From Polyangium fumosum (GTDB lineage Bacteria > Myxococcota_A > Polyangia > Polyangiales > Polyangiaceae), in assembly GCF_005144585.1 (NCBI RefSeq), contig NZ_SSMQ01000085.1:1-53292 (forward strand): a stretch of DNA of 53,292 nucleotides, read 5' to 3'. Position 1 is the stretch's first letter, and the number at the start of each line of letters is the position of its first letter. Made by a program: the position numbers and the translations under genes. Shown piece by piece: positions 7,452 to 16,548 of the stretch. The notes beneath the pieces were generated by a model that worked only from the letters and a program-made list of their open reading frames with translations, had not been told where the DNA came from and made no database searches.

Positions 7452-9325
7452 GCTTCAAGAAAAAAGACGCGAGCAAGGCGACGCGCGCGGACGGCCAGCT
7501 CCGGCAGAGCCAGCTCGTCACCACGTTCGGGCCGGGCGCGATGGTGGACCTCGTGGATCGAGCGGTCGTCATCGGGGGGCTCGAGCACTGGGGGTACGGG
7601 CGTGAGGGGTATGTGGCGCTCGACGATCCGCGCCTGCGGCGCTCCCTGATCCCTCGACTCAGGGCCCTCGATCCCGATCTCGACCTCGCGAAGGAAGGTT
7701 ATTTCCGCATGCCGCCGGAGGGCGACGCGCGGGATCCCTACCCGAACGTGGGCATCCGCGCGCTCGAATTCCCCCGGTGGTTCGTTTGTCTGCATTGCCA
7801 TCGCCTGGCGCGGGCGACGGAGCAGTTCGAGAACAAGAAGGGCCGTTACCAGCACCAGTGCGCGAAGAACAAATGGTCGAGCGCGGCGCCGGTGCGCTTC
7901 GTGGCCGCGTGCAAGCGCGGGCACCTCTCGGACTTTCCGTGGATCCCGTTCGCCCACATGGACCGCGAGGGCGGCGAGTGTGATCGGCAGGAGCTCTACC
8001 TCGAAGAGAACGCGGTCGGCGACGTCGCGCGGATCCTCGTGCGCTGCCGGAACTGCGAGGCCTGGACGTCGATGAACAAGGCGTCGGTGCTGCCGTACAA
8101 ATGCAACGGCGATCGTCCGTGGCTCGGCGGTCGGGCGGCGAACGAGGCGTGTGATCAGAAAATGGAGCTTTTGGTCCGCACGGCGTCCCACGCGTACTTC
8201 GCGCAGGTCGTGAGCGCGCTGCGCCTGCCCGAACCGACGCCGGATCCGCTGCGCGTGCGGCTGCGGGACAAGGAGGTCTGGAAGGCGGTCCACAAGGTCA
8301 AGACGGCCGAGCAGCTCGCGACGGTGATGGAGCTGATGGACCACGTGCAGAGCGCCGTCGGCAAGGCGCCGCTCGATCAGGTCATCGCGGCGATCCGCGC
8401 GGAAAACGAGGCTTCCAGCGACACGTCGGAGCGGCCGCTGCGGAGCGCCGAATACGAGCGGATGATCAAGGCGCCCATCGAGCCGCCGGGCGTGGTGCCC
8501 GAGGCGGGCGTGCAATTCGCCGCGTACCGCGTGCCGAAGCACCGGATCGATCTGCCGCCGGGGGTTCGGGGGCTCGTCGTCGTCCCGGAGTTGCGCGAGG
8601 TGCGCGTGCAGGTGAGCTTCAGCCGGTTCGATTCGATCGGGGCGAACTTGCAGGGCGAGTACGATTTCGAGGGGCGAAAGGTCAAGCCGGCGGTGCTGAC
8701 GTCGCCGACGGGCAACGAGAAATGGCTTCCGGCGGCCGAGGTGCGCGGCGAGGGCGTGTTCGTGGAGCTCGACGAGGACGTGCTCGGCAAGTGGGAGAAG
8801 CGCGCCGCCGTGCAGAAGCGCGCCGAGCTGCTTTTGCGGGCCTTCGAGGCGGATGGGAGGGGCGCGTTCCCGGGCATCCGGTTCTTCCTTTTGCACTCGC
8901 TCTCGCACCTGCTCCTGACCGCGGTGAGCCTCGAATGTGGATACGCGGCGAGCGCGATCCGCGAGCGAATCTACTGCGGGCAGGCCGAGGCCTCGGGGCC
9001 GAACATGGGGGCGGTGATGCTCACGACGGGCACGACGGGCAGCGAAGGCACGCTCGGTGGGCTCGTCGAGGAGGGGCGGAGGATCCGGTATCACCTGCGC
9101 GAGGCGTGGGATCTCGGGCGGCTCTGCTCGAACGATCCGGTGTGTGCGGCGCACGATCCGAGCGCGGAGTCGAGTGATCGCCACACGGAGGGGGCCGCGT
9201 GTCACGGCTGCCTCTACATCGCGGAGTGCTCGTGCGAGTGGTTCAATCGGTTCCTGGATCGGGCGCTGGTCGTGCCGACGATCGGCAATGATCCGGAGCT
9301 GGCCTTTTTCCGAGAGCGACCGTGA
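7448..9325 (+). CDS. drmB: DISARM protein DrmB (DUF1998)
   Basis: A 625-aa DUF1998 protein, the partner of DrmA in DISARM. I chose the ATG at 7448 because it overlaps the drmA stop by 4 bp and opens the conserved N-terminus QLRQSQLVTTFGPGAMVDL. Cysteines at 114, 117, 138 and 155 (CLHC, QC, ACKRGHLSDFPW) form a probable zinc site. The DUF1998 hallmark HSLSHLLLTAVSLECGY begins at H483, and a second Cys cluster (CHGCLYIAECSC) starts at C585. DrmA and DrmB are reported to form the complex that senses and blocks incoming phage DNA. Coupled at both ends to its neighbours. Confidence 0.93.
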   Translation: MSFKKKDASKATRADGQLRQSQLVTTFGPGAMVDLVDRAVVIGGLEHWGYGREGYVALDDPRLRRSLIPRLRALDPDLDLAKEGYFRMPPEGDARDPYPNVGIRALEFPRWFVCLHCHRLARATEQFENKKGRYQHQCAKNKWSSAAPVRFVAACKRGHLSDFPWIPFAHMDREGGECDRQELYLEENAVGDVARILVRCRNCEAWTSMNKASVLPYKCNGDRPWLGGRAANEACDQKMELLVRTASHAYFAQVVSALRLPEPTPDPLRVRLRDKEVWKAVHKVKTAEQLATVMELMDHVQSAVGKAPLDQVIAAIRAENEASSDTSERPLRSAEYERMIKAPIEPPGVVPEAGVQFAAYRVPKHRIDLPPGVRGLVVVPELREVRVQVSFSRFDSIGANLQGEYDFEGRKVKPAVLTSPTGNEKWLPAAEVRGEGVFVELDEDVLGKWEKRAAVQKRAELLLRAFEADGRGAFPGIRFFLLHSLSHLLLTAVSLECGYAASAIRERIYCGQAEASGPNMGAVMLTTGTTGSEGTLGGLVEEGRRIRYHLREAWDLGRLCSNDPVCAAHDPSAESSDRHTEGAACHGCLYIAECSCEWFNRFLDRALVVPTIGNDPELAFFRERP

Positions 9326-10101
9326 TGGGGAGCCGGGCGAGCTTGAAGACCGTGGCGACGACCGTGCTCGTGGAGCTGCGGGAGGCGATCGCGTCGGGGT
9401 TCTTGAAGACGCCGGTCGATCGGGCGGCGCTGATCGGGTTCGGGATCCGGCATCAGATCGAGGCGATCGAGGGGGCCTTGTCCGGGCACAAGAGCGCGGC
9501 CTGCGTGGCGATTTTGGATGTCGCGCTCGCGGAGCGGGAGGATCGGCGGAAGGCGCCGGAGCTCGTGTGGACCGGGCCGGAGGCGCCGGCGGGGGCGGCG
9601 CGGGATACGGCGGTGGTGCTCCGGGCGTTGTTCGAGGGGGCGCGGGAAAGCGTGCTGCTGGCGGGATATAGCTTCGACCATGCGAAGGAGGTGCTTGCGC
9701 CGCTCCATCGGGTGATGCAGGAGCACGGGGTGCGTGCGCGGTTCTTCGTGGATGTTCCGCAGATTGCACGAGGGGTCGATGCGGGGGCGCATCTCGAGCG
9801 GTGCTTGGGGGAGTTCCTACGCGAGAACTGGCCGTTCGGGGAGCCGCGGCCGAAGCTGTATTACGACAAGCGGGCGATGGTGCCGGGGCCGCCGTATTGC
9901 AGCCTGCACGCGAAGTGTGTGGTGGTGGACGGGGGGAAGGCGTTTGTGTCGAGCGCGAACTTCACCCAGCGGGGGCAGGAGCGGAACATCGAGGTGGGGG
10001 TGTTGATCGAGGATCCGGGTTTTGCGGGGTATCTGGCGGGGCAATGGGTGGGGTTGATCGAGACGGAGATCGTGGGGGAGTACGGGGTGGGGGCGCTGTA
10101 G
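9325..10101 (+). CDS. drmC: DISARM protein DrmC (phospholipase D-like)
   Basis: A 258-aa PLD-superfamily protein. One HKD motif is visible, HAKCVVVDG (H195, K197, D202), followed by SSANFTQRGQERNIE with N212. With a single HKD motif the active site would form in a dimer, as in PLD-type nucleases. The ATG at 9325 overlaps the last base of the drmB stop (TGATG); a GTG at 9322 is one codon further upstream. It is the last gene of the operon, and a perfect 8-bp stem-loop follows at 10175. In characterised DISARM systems drmC is the least essential core gene. Confidence 0.9.
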   Translation: MGSRASLKTVATTVLVELREAIASGFLKTPVDRAALIGFGIRHQIEAIEGALSGHKSAACVAILDVALAEREDRRKAPELVWTGPEAPAGAARDTAVVLRALFEGARESVLLAGYSFDHAKEVLAPLHRVMQEHGVRARFFVDVPQIARGVDAGAHLERCLGEFLRENWPFGEPRPKLYYDKRAMVPGPPYCSLHAKCVVVDGGKAFVSSANFTQRGQERNIEVGVLIEDPGFAGYLAGQWVGLIETEIVGEYGVGAL

Positions 10102-10427
10102 TCAAGGATTTCGAGCGATGTCGACCGACGATTCGGGGCGCGCAGCAGATAAGTCCACAGGCTGCTAGGCTTTCCGCGACGCGTACCGCAGCGTCGCGCC
10201 CCCGATCCCGCCAGGCGGGCCGGTTGCGTCTCTCGAGCGCGGACGGGTCGCTCGTGGACATCGCCCGCGTGACGACCGCCGACGCCTAGACTTGACCGGG
10301 AGCGCGTGGACCTGGCCGGGAAGCGCGTGGACGTGTGCCGGAGGAGGGCCATCTCGTGTCGCACCCGTGGTAACATCACGAAGCATTTCTTCACCTTGGC
10401 TCGGGTGGCCGCGCCGGAAAGGATCCC
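10102..10427. other. Gene-free gap with a short tandem repeat
   Basis: No credible gene lies in this 326-bp gap. Besides the hairpin at 10175-10198, it holds two adjacent copies of a roughly 21-bp unit (GGCCGGGAAGCGCGTGGACGT-like) at about 10294-10335, with a decayed third copy near 10243-10263. It separates the DISARM operon from the surface-protein gene and should hold that gene's promoter, which I could not place. Confidence 0.5.
10175..10198 (+). terminator. Stem-loop after the DISARM operon
   Basis: CGCGACGC and GCGTCGCG form a perfect 8-bp stem around an 8-nt loop, 74 bp after the drmC stop. No U-run follows, so it would be a weak intrinsic terminator or a transcript-stabilising hairpin. 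Confidence 0.4.
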
Positions 10428-12158
10428 ATGCTCGGTTCGAGCTCTCCCACGTTCCCCGTTGTTGTTTCCTCCTTCTTCCTCGGTGCTGCGGTCGTCTGCG
10501 CGAGCGGCGCGGCGTTCGCGGCCGTCACGCAGCCGAATGGCACCGTCATCCCCGTGAATGGGGGCGCTGCCCTCAGCGGTTACATCAACGGGTCGGCCAA
10601 CAACGACAACATCAACGAGGGGATCGACGTCGTGCAGGACGCCGCCGTGGAGCCCCAGGTGTTCTCGCCGCTCTGCGACTTCAGCGGCAAGTACATCGCC
10701 AAGGGCGGCGGCGCCAATTTCGCCGTCGGTTGGTACAACGTCGACGACAGCGTCCCCAGCGAAAACCCGCCGAAGTACGTCCCCGTGGACCTCGGCGCGA
10801 ACCTCAACGTGGCGGCGCCGAACAGCGACATCCAGATCCTGTTCCCCTTCTCGGGCGCCCTGCCGCCTCCCGACCAGGTCAACCTGAGCGCCGTCTCGAT
10901 CCGCGAGAACCCGGCCTACAAGGGCGGCTACATCGGCTTCGTGTTGATCCCCAACCCGAACGGCACCGGCAGCGGGAACGCGACGCAGTATCACTACACC
11001 GAGCACCGCTTCAACGTCCTGTGCACGCTCTGCTCGAACCCGGGACCCTGGTACTCGGATCTCATCTACAAGTCGAAGATGCTCGCCAACACGTTTTACC
11101 TCGGCTTCGAGGATCTCGATTTCATGAACGCGGCGGGCTCGGCGGGCGTCAACGGCAACGACCTCGACTACGAGGATTTTCTCTTCCGTTTCACCGGCGT
11201 CGCGTGTCCCGGCGCCGGCCAGCCCTGCGACGTCCCCGGCGCGCAAGGGGCGTGCGCGAAGGGCATCTCCGACTGCGACGCGCAAGGGACGCTCATCTGC
11301 AAGCCCGTCCTCCAGCCCGGCAGCCAGGGCGAGGCGTGCGACGCCATCGACAACGACTGCGACGGCCTGATCGACGATGACGCGACGTGCCCGCCGGAGA
11401 CGGTGTGCAATGGCGGCACCTGCGTCGCGTCGTGCGAGTCGGGCGAGTTTCCCTGCCTTCCCTCGTTCGTGTGCAAAGGGAGCCTGTGCATCGAGGAGAG
11501 CTGCGCGAACGTGGTGTGCCCGGAGGGCGAGGTGTGTGACGGCGGCGCGTGCCGCGCGCCCTGCGCCGGGGTCGTTTGCCCCGCGGGCCAGGTCTGCAGC
11601 GGGGATCACTGCGTGGATCCGTGCACGGGCGTGACCTGCGGCGAAGGCCAGGTGTGCGTGAGCGGCGTGTGCATCCCCGGGTGCGCCTGCCGGACGTGCG
11701 CCACGGGCGAGAGCTGCCACGTGGACAGCGGTCAGTGCGTCGAGACCGTGTGCCTCGGCGTGTCGTGTGACGCCGGCACCCATTGCAAGGCCGGTCAGTG
11801 CGTCGACCTCTGCGACGGCGTGACGTGCCCGCCGGGCGAGGCCTGCCAGGCCGGTCAATGCGCCGTGGACGTGCCCTCGGCGACGAGCTCGTCGTCCACC
11901 GGCAACTTCGTCGGGTCCGGCGGCGCGGGCGGCGACGGAGGCGCGGGCGGCGCAGGCGGCGTCATGGCGGGTGGTGGCACGTCCGCGGGCGGCGCGCCGC
12001 CCGGGAGCGGCGAGTCCGGGAGCTGCGGCTGCCGTATCGAGTCGGCGGCCTCGTCCGTTGGCGGCACCGGCCTCAGCGCGCTGCTCGCGGCCCTGCTGTT
12101 CGCTCGTCGGCGTTCGAACGGCCGCGAACGCAGGCCGCGCGCGAACGAGAGCCGCTGA
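10428..12158 (+). CDS. Cys-rich surface protein with a MYXO-CTERM-like tail
   Basis: A 576-aa exported protein. A signal peptide ends near residue 32 (ASGAAFA). The N-terminal half contains a DUF4114-like segment (FYLGFEDLDF, then NDLDYEDFLFRF). A MopE-type metal-binding motif follows (CDAIDNDCDGLIDDD). About ten short cysteine repeats of the type CPEGEVCDGGACRAPC come next, then a Gly/Ala/Ser linker. The end (from about 533) is CGC, a hydrophobic helix (LSALLAALLFA) and an Arg-rich tail, the layout of the MYXO-CTERM sorting signal. The protein is therefore probably anchored at the cell surface through its terminal Cys region. The binding partner is unknown; an adhesin or ligand-binding role is an inference. 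Confidence 0.85.
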   Translation: MLGSSSPTFPVVVSSFFLGAAVVCASGAAFAAVTQPNGTVIPVNGGAALSGYINGSANNDNINEGIDVVQDAAVEPQVFSPLCDFSGKYIAKGGGANFAVGWYNVDDSVPSENPPKYVPVDLGANLNVAAPNSDIQILFPFSGALPPPDQVNLSAVSIRENPAYKGGYIGFVLIPNPNGTGSGNATQYHYTEHRFNVLCTLCSNPGPWYSDLIYKSKMLANTFYLGFEDLDFMNAAGSAGVNGNDLDYEDFLFRFTGVACPGAGQPCDVPGAQGACAKGISDCDAQGTLICKPVLQPGSQGEACDAIDNDCDGLIDDDATCPPETVCNGGTCVASCESGEFPCLPSFVCKGSLCIEESCANVVCPEGEVCDGGACRAPCAGVVCPAGQVCSGDHCVDPCTGVTCGEGQVCVSGVCIPGCACRTCATGESCHVDSGQCVETVCLGVSCDAGTHCKAGQCVDLCDGVTCPPGEACQAGQCAVDVPSATSSSSTGNFVGSGGAGGDGGAGGAGGVMAGGGTSAGGAPPGSGESGSCGCRIESAASSVGGTGLSALLAALLFARRRSNGRERRPRANESR

Positions 12159-12271
12159 TCGACGCCCCTCACCCACCCGCCGACGTCCGCTGCCTCGCCC
12201 CTCTCCACGCGCACGCCGATGACGGCATACATTGTGGTTCGCAGCGCCCATCCTAGTCTGGGACACGCTAG

Positions 12272-12300
12272 GCCCGGTGCGGGGGCGACCCCGACCGGGC
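12272..12300 (+). promoter_or_regulatory. Long GCGA-tetraloop hairpin in the leader of the TOMM kinase gene
   Basis: GCCCGGT pairs with ACCGGGC and CGGGG with CCCCG around the GNRA loop GCGA, giving a 12-bp stem with one bulged G. It ends 22 bp before the kinase ATG. A weak promoter-like pair lies upstream (TTGTGG at 12232 and TAGTCT at 12254, 16-bp spacing), so the hairpin may be in the 5' leader. It could instead terminate the upstream gene, though it has no U-run. Confidence 0.4.
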
Positions 12301-12322
12301 GTCCCCAGGGGGAGCGGGCGAG

Positions 12323-15300
12323 ATGGGCGGCACGCAGGGAACAAAAACGGCGGTCGGCGTGGCGCTCGCAGGGCGCTACGAGCTCCTCGAGACGCTGAAC
12401 GAGGGCGCGTTCTCCACCGTATACAAGGCACGACAACGGACCACCCACCAGGCGGTCGCCGTGAAGGTGCTCCGGCTCTCGGAGGACCCGCGGGCGCCCC
12501 TCCACGACAAGAGACTCGCCCGCTTCCAGCGCGAGGTGCACATCTGCGCGCAGATGCACCACCCGAACATCGTGCATCTCCTCGACTCGGGGCGGGCCGA
12601 CGGAGGGCTCGTGTACTCGGTGTTCGAGTTCGTGCCCGGCAAGGACCTCGCCAAGGTGCTCGCCGACGAGGGTTGCCTGCACCCGCTCGAGGCGCAGCAC
12701 TTCATGCTCCAGGTCCTCGACGCCCTCGCCTGCGCGCACGCGAGCGGCGTGGTGCATCGGGATCTCAAGCCCCAAAACCTCCTCGTGACGACCACCGGCG
12801 CGCGGCGAAACGTGCTCGTGCTCGATTTTGGCGTCGGAGCGCTCCTCGGGGAGGTCCGCGGCGACGAGAGCCGGATCACGATGACGCACGAGTCGCTCGG
12901 GACGCCCGCTTATGCGGCGCCCGAGCAGCTCCGCGGGCTGCCTCTGACCCAGCGATCGGATCTTTATGCGTGGGGGCTCGTGTTCCTCGAATGCCTTACC
13001 GGCCGGCGGGCGGTCGAGGGCGCGACGGTGGCCGAGGTGATGGCCGCGCAGCTCGCGCCGGAGCCCATTTCCATCCCCGCGAGGATCGCGGACCACCCGC
13101 TCGGGCATTTGCTCCGGCGCGTGACCCAGAAGGACCCGGCCGCGCGTGGCGTCACGGCGGAGAAGCTGCTCCGCGAACTCGAGGGCCTCGAGGTCGGCGA
13201 TCTCGCGCCGAGCGTCGGGGCGGAGGCGAAGGCGAGCACGGTCGGGGGTCTGTCCTTCGGCAGCGACGGCCTGGAGGGCAGCGGTGAGGGGCGCGCGCGG
13301 CTGATCGAGGGGGAGCGGCGGCAGATCACGGCCGTGTGTTGCTCGCTCACGGTCGTGAGCGTGAAGCCCGGCGCCGTGGAGCTCGAGGAGCTCGACCAGG
13401 TCCTCGGCGCCCAGCAGGAGGCGTGCGTGCGGATCGCGCGGGCGCGCGGCGGGCACGTCGCGGGGGCGCTCGGTGGGGCGGTGCTTTTCTATTTCGGCTA
13501 CCCGGCCGCGCGGGAAGACGACGCCCAGCGAGCGGCGCAGGCGGCCTTCGCCGCGATGGAGGAGATCCGCCGGCAAAGCGCGACGCTCGAGGCTGGGCGC
13601 GGGGTGCGCGCCGAGCTTCGGGTCGGCATGCACACGGGCATGGTCGTCGCGCGTGAGCTGCGCGAGCCGGCGAGCACGGGCCCCGGGCCTCTCCTCGGGG
13701 CGACGCCGAAGCTCGCGTATCGCCTCAGCTTGTTGGCACAACCAGGCGCCATCGTGGCCAGCGGGGAGACCTACCGGCTGCTCCGAGGCCACTTCGCGTT
13801 CGACGAGGGCGGGGAGCTGCGGCTCGACAGCGCCGCGGCCCCCGTGGAGCTGTACCTGCTCCAGCAGGGGCCGCCGGAGGGCGAACGGGAGGCTCCGCTC
13901 ATTGGGCGCGCGCGGGAGATCGATTCGCTGCTTGAGCGCTTTCGCCGGGTGCTCGACGGCGCGGGGCAGGCCGTCGTCCTGAGCGGCGAGGCAGGCATCG
14001 GAAAGTCCCGGCTGGTGCGCGAGCTGCGGGAGCGTATCCGCGGCAGGACGTTTACGTGGATCAAGTGCCGGTGCACGCCGCACACGATGAACAGCCCCTT
14101 TTACCCAATCATCGACACCTTGATGCGGCTCGTCTCGCCGGGGCGAGAGGCGGCCGCCGAGGGCCGCGCGGAGGGGCTGGAGGCGCTGCTCACGAAATAT
14201 GGATTCGATCTCGTCGAGGCCATGCCCGTTTTCGCGTCGCTTCTTTCGATCCCGCTCCCCGAGCGGTGGCCGCCGCTCAACGTCTCGCCGCAGTGGTTGC
14301 GGGAGCTGACGCGCAACGCCGTGCTTTCCTTGCTCTTCGAGATGGCCGAGCGGGAGCCGCTCGTGTTCGTGGTGGAGGACGTGCACTGGGCGGACCCGAG
14401 CACGCTCGAGCTGCTCACCCAGCTCACGGGCGAGCTCGCGTCGGCCCGCGTGTTCGCGCTCTTTTGCGCGCGCCCCGAGTTCGTGGCGCGCTTTTCGCCC
14501 GCCGCGGTACACCACGTGAAGCTCGATCGTCTCGGTCGTCCCGAGGTGGAGCAACTGGCCGCGGCGGTGACCGCAGGGCGATCGCTCCCGCCGGAGGTGC
14601 TCGACTGCATTGCCACGCGCACCGATGGAGTTCCGCTCTTCGTGGAGGAGCTCGTGCGGATGATGATCGAGTCCGGCGCGCTCGTGGAGCAGGCGGACCG
14701 GTATCACCTCGCCGGCCGGCTCTCGGATCTCAGCATTCCGAGCACGCTGCGGGATCTGCTCACGGCGCGGCTCGACCGGCTCGGCAAGGCCAAGGAGACG
14801 GCCCAGGTGGCCTCGGCGATCGGCCGGGAGTTTTCGCTTGATCTCCTCAGCGCGGTCGATCCGCTCGAGCCCGACGAGCTGCGCGAGCACCTCGACCAGC
14901 TCGTGGCCTCCGACCTCGTCCATTGCAAGCGGCGGCTGAAGAACCCGGTCTACCTGTTCAAGCACGTGCTGGTGCGGGACGCGGCGTACGAGTCGATGCT
15001 GAAGCGATCACGAAGGGAGGTGCACGCGCGGATCGCGGCGGTGCTGGAGGAGAAGTTTCCCGACGTCGTCGAGGGGCGGCCCGAGCTCTTGGCCTATCAC
15101 CTCGCGGCTTCGGAGCAGAAACGGCGGGCCCTTGGATATGCGCAGAAGGCGGTGAGGTCGGCGCTGCACCGGTCGGCCTACCGGGAGACGATCGAGCTCG
15201 CCACGGAGGCGCTCGACTGGCTTCCCGTCATCGAGGATGCACGGGAGCGGGCTGTCGTCGAGCTCGAGCTGAATGGGGGCCTGATGCCTGCGCTGATGGC

Positions 15301-16411
15301 CACGCGTGGCAACGCGGACCCGGAGCCCGCATTGGTCGCGCGACGCTCGCAGGAGATCCTGGACCAGATGGGGGACCATCCGCTCGCGTTCGGCACGTCC
15401 TGGGCGCGGTTTCTTTATTATCATGATCTAGGGCACGACCATCAGCCCACGGCGATGGCGCAGCAGATGCTCGCCGCTGCGGAGCGCAACCAAGAGCCAG
15501 CGCAGCAGGCGGCCGCATGGATCGCGCTGGGAAAACGCCTCTTCTTCGCCGGCCAATTGGCGGAGGCTCGGACCAGCCTGGAGCGCGCCCTCTTGTTGTA
15601 CGACCCCACGGAGCACCGCTCGTATGCCGTGACGCTCGGTATCGATCCCAAGGTCCATGCCCAATCGGTCCTCTCCCTGGTGTTCTGGCTGCTGGGGTAT
15701 CCGGAGCGATCGCTCGTGCAGAGCATGGCGGCCCTCGCGTGGGCGCGTGAGCTCAAGCACGCCAATAGCCTCGGCCTCGCGCTCGTGTACCTTGCCGGCC
15801 TTCGGCATTATCGGGGTGAGCCGGAGCATGTCCGGGAGCTGGCCACCGAGCTCATCGATTTGGGCGAACGAATGGGCCTCGCTCCTTGGAAGATCCTCGG
15901 CACCGTCCTCGGCGCGTGGGTCGAACACGACGTCGAAGCGGGCTCACGATGCCTTTCGATGCTCCACGCCTCCAGTGGGCAGACGGCCATGCCCTATTGG
16001 AGCTCGCTGGTCGCGGAGTCCGAGGCCGCTGTGGGCAGGATCGGCGACGCGCTCGCGCGCCTCCGATGGGGCCTGGTGCTCGCAGCGGAGCTACGCGAGT
16101 TCTACTATGTGGCCGAGCTGCACCGGTTGCTGGGCACGTACCTGCTCGCGCAGGGCAACGGGGCGATGGGGGAAGCGGAGCATCACTTCCGCAAGGCCAT
16201 GGACGTCGCCTGTGGGCAGGGCGCGCGGATGCCGGAGCTGCGCGCCGCGATGGAGCTCTCTCGCATCCTGCGGACCCAGGGCCGGATCGACGAGGCGCGG
16301 AGGATGCTGGAGGGGGTCTATGGGTGGTTCACGGAGGGCTTCGAGACCACGGATCTGAAGGCGGCTCGCGTGCTCCTCACGGAGCTTCGTCGTTCGTCGC
16401 AGAGCCGCTGA
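12323..16411 (+). CDS. TOMM-system kinase/degenerate cyclase/ATPase/TPR fusion
   Basis: A 1362-aa multidomain regulator matching the layout of TOMM-system kinase/cyclase fusion proteins. Ser/Thr kinase: residues 18-290, with K48, HRD at 145-147, DFG at 168-170 and APE at 199-201. The glycine loop reads LNEGAFSTVY, lacking the first and third Gly. Class III nucleotide-cyclase-like domain: about 331-515 (ERRQITAVCC, later YFGYP). Both metal-binding Asp positions are lost (S341 and G385), so it is probably non-catalytic. An AAA/NB-ATPase follows, with Walker A GEAGIGKS (555-562) and a Walker B around D686 (VVEDVHWAD). The rest is helical TPR-like repeat. ATG 12323 follows a GGGGGAG stretch. The precursor gene starts 137 bp downstream on the same strand. 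Confidence 0.88.
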   Translation: MGGTQGTKTAVGVALAGRYELLETLNEGAFSTVYKARQRTTHQAVAVKVLRLSEDPRAPLHDKRLARFQREVHICAQMHHPNIVHLLDSGRADGGLVYSVFEFVPGKDLAKVLADEGCLHPLEAQHFMLQVLDALACAHASGVVHRDLKPQNLLVTTTGARRNVLVLDFGVGALLGEVRGDESRITMTHESLGTPAYAAPEQLRGLPLTQRSDLYAWGLVFLECLTGRRAVEGATVAEVMAAQLAPEPISIPARIADHPLGHLLRRVTQKDPAARGVTAEKLLRELEGLEVGDLAPSVGAEAKASTVGGLSFGSDGLEGSGEGRARLIEGERRQITAVCCSLTVVSVKPGAVELEELDQVLGAQQEACVRIARARGGHVAGALGGAVLFYFGYPAAREDDAQRAAQAAFAAMEEIRRQSATLEAGRGVRAELRVGMHTGMVVARELREPASTGPGPLLGATPKLAYRLSLLAQPGAIVASGETYRLLRGHFAFDEGGELRLDSAAAPVELYLLQQGPPEGEREAPLIGRAREIDSLLERFRRVLDGAGQAVVLSGEAGIGKSRLVRELRERIRGRTFTWIKCRCTPHTMNSPFYPIIDTLMRLVSPGREAAAEGRAEGLEALLTKYGFDLVEAMPVFASLLSIPLPERWPPLNVSPQWLRELTRNAVLSLLFEMAEREPLVFVVEDVHWADPSTLELLTQLTGELASARVFALFCARPEFVARFSPAAVHHVKLDRLGRPEVEQLAAAVTAGRSLPPEVLDCIATRTDGVPLFVEELVRMMIESGALVEQADRYHLAGRLSDLSIPSTLRDLLTARLDRLGKAKETAQVASAIGREFSLDLLSAVDPLEPDELREHLDQLVASDLVHCKRRLKNPVYLFKHVLVRDAAYESMLKRSRREVHARIAAVLEEKFPDVVEGRPELLAYHLAASEQKRRALGYAQKAVRSALHRSAYRETIELATEALDWLPVIEDARERAVVELELNGGLMPALMATRGNADPEPALVARRSQEILDQMGDHPLAFGTSWARFLYYHDLGHDHQPTAMAQQMLAAAERNQEPAQQAAAWIALGKRLFFAGQLAEARTSLERALLLYDPTEHRSYAVTLGIDPKVHAQSVLSLVFWLLGYPERSLVQSMAALAWARELKHANSLGLALVYLAGLRHYRGEPEHVRELATELIDLGERMGLAPWKILGTVLGAWVEHDVEAGSRCLSMLHASSGQTAMPYWSSLVAESEAAVGRIGDALARLRWGLVLAAELREFYYVAELHRLLGTYLLAQGNGAMGEAEHHFRKAMDVACGQGARMPELRAAMELSRILRTQGRIDEARRMLEGVYGWFTEGFETTDLKAARVLLTELRRSSQSR

Positions 16412-16443
16412 CATCCGAAGGGAGCGACGTTCGAGACGAGAAC

Positions 16444-16461
16444 GCCGGTCGCTTGACCGGC
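16444..16461 (+). promoter_or_regulatory. Hairpin between the kinase gene and the precursor gene
   Basis: GCCGGTC-GCTT-GACCGGC is a perfect 7-bp stem with a tetraloop, 87 bp before the precursor ATG and 32 bp after the kinase stop. There is no U-run. It could attenuate, process or stabilise the transcript, setting precursor expression apart from that of the large kinase. Confidence 0.4.
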
Positions 16462-16548
16462 GGAAGGGTCGTCCCATGTTCGGCCATGGCGAACGAGCGG
16501 ACGACGTGGAGCGCCGCCGTTCGGAGATCGTGGAAAGGAGAACGAGTC

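Noticed and set aside
7349..9769. 806-codon open frame antisense to drmB and drmC.
   Set aside because: Pro/Arg-rich with no domain; the sense strand encodes clear DUF1998 and PLD motifs.
9861..14965. Two long minus-strand frames across the surface protein and the large kinase.
   Set aside because: Compositionally biased shadows of well-supported plus-strand genes.
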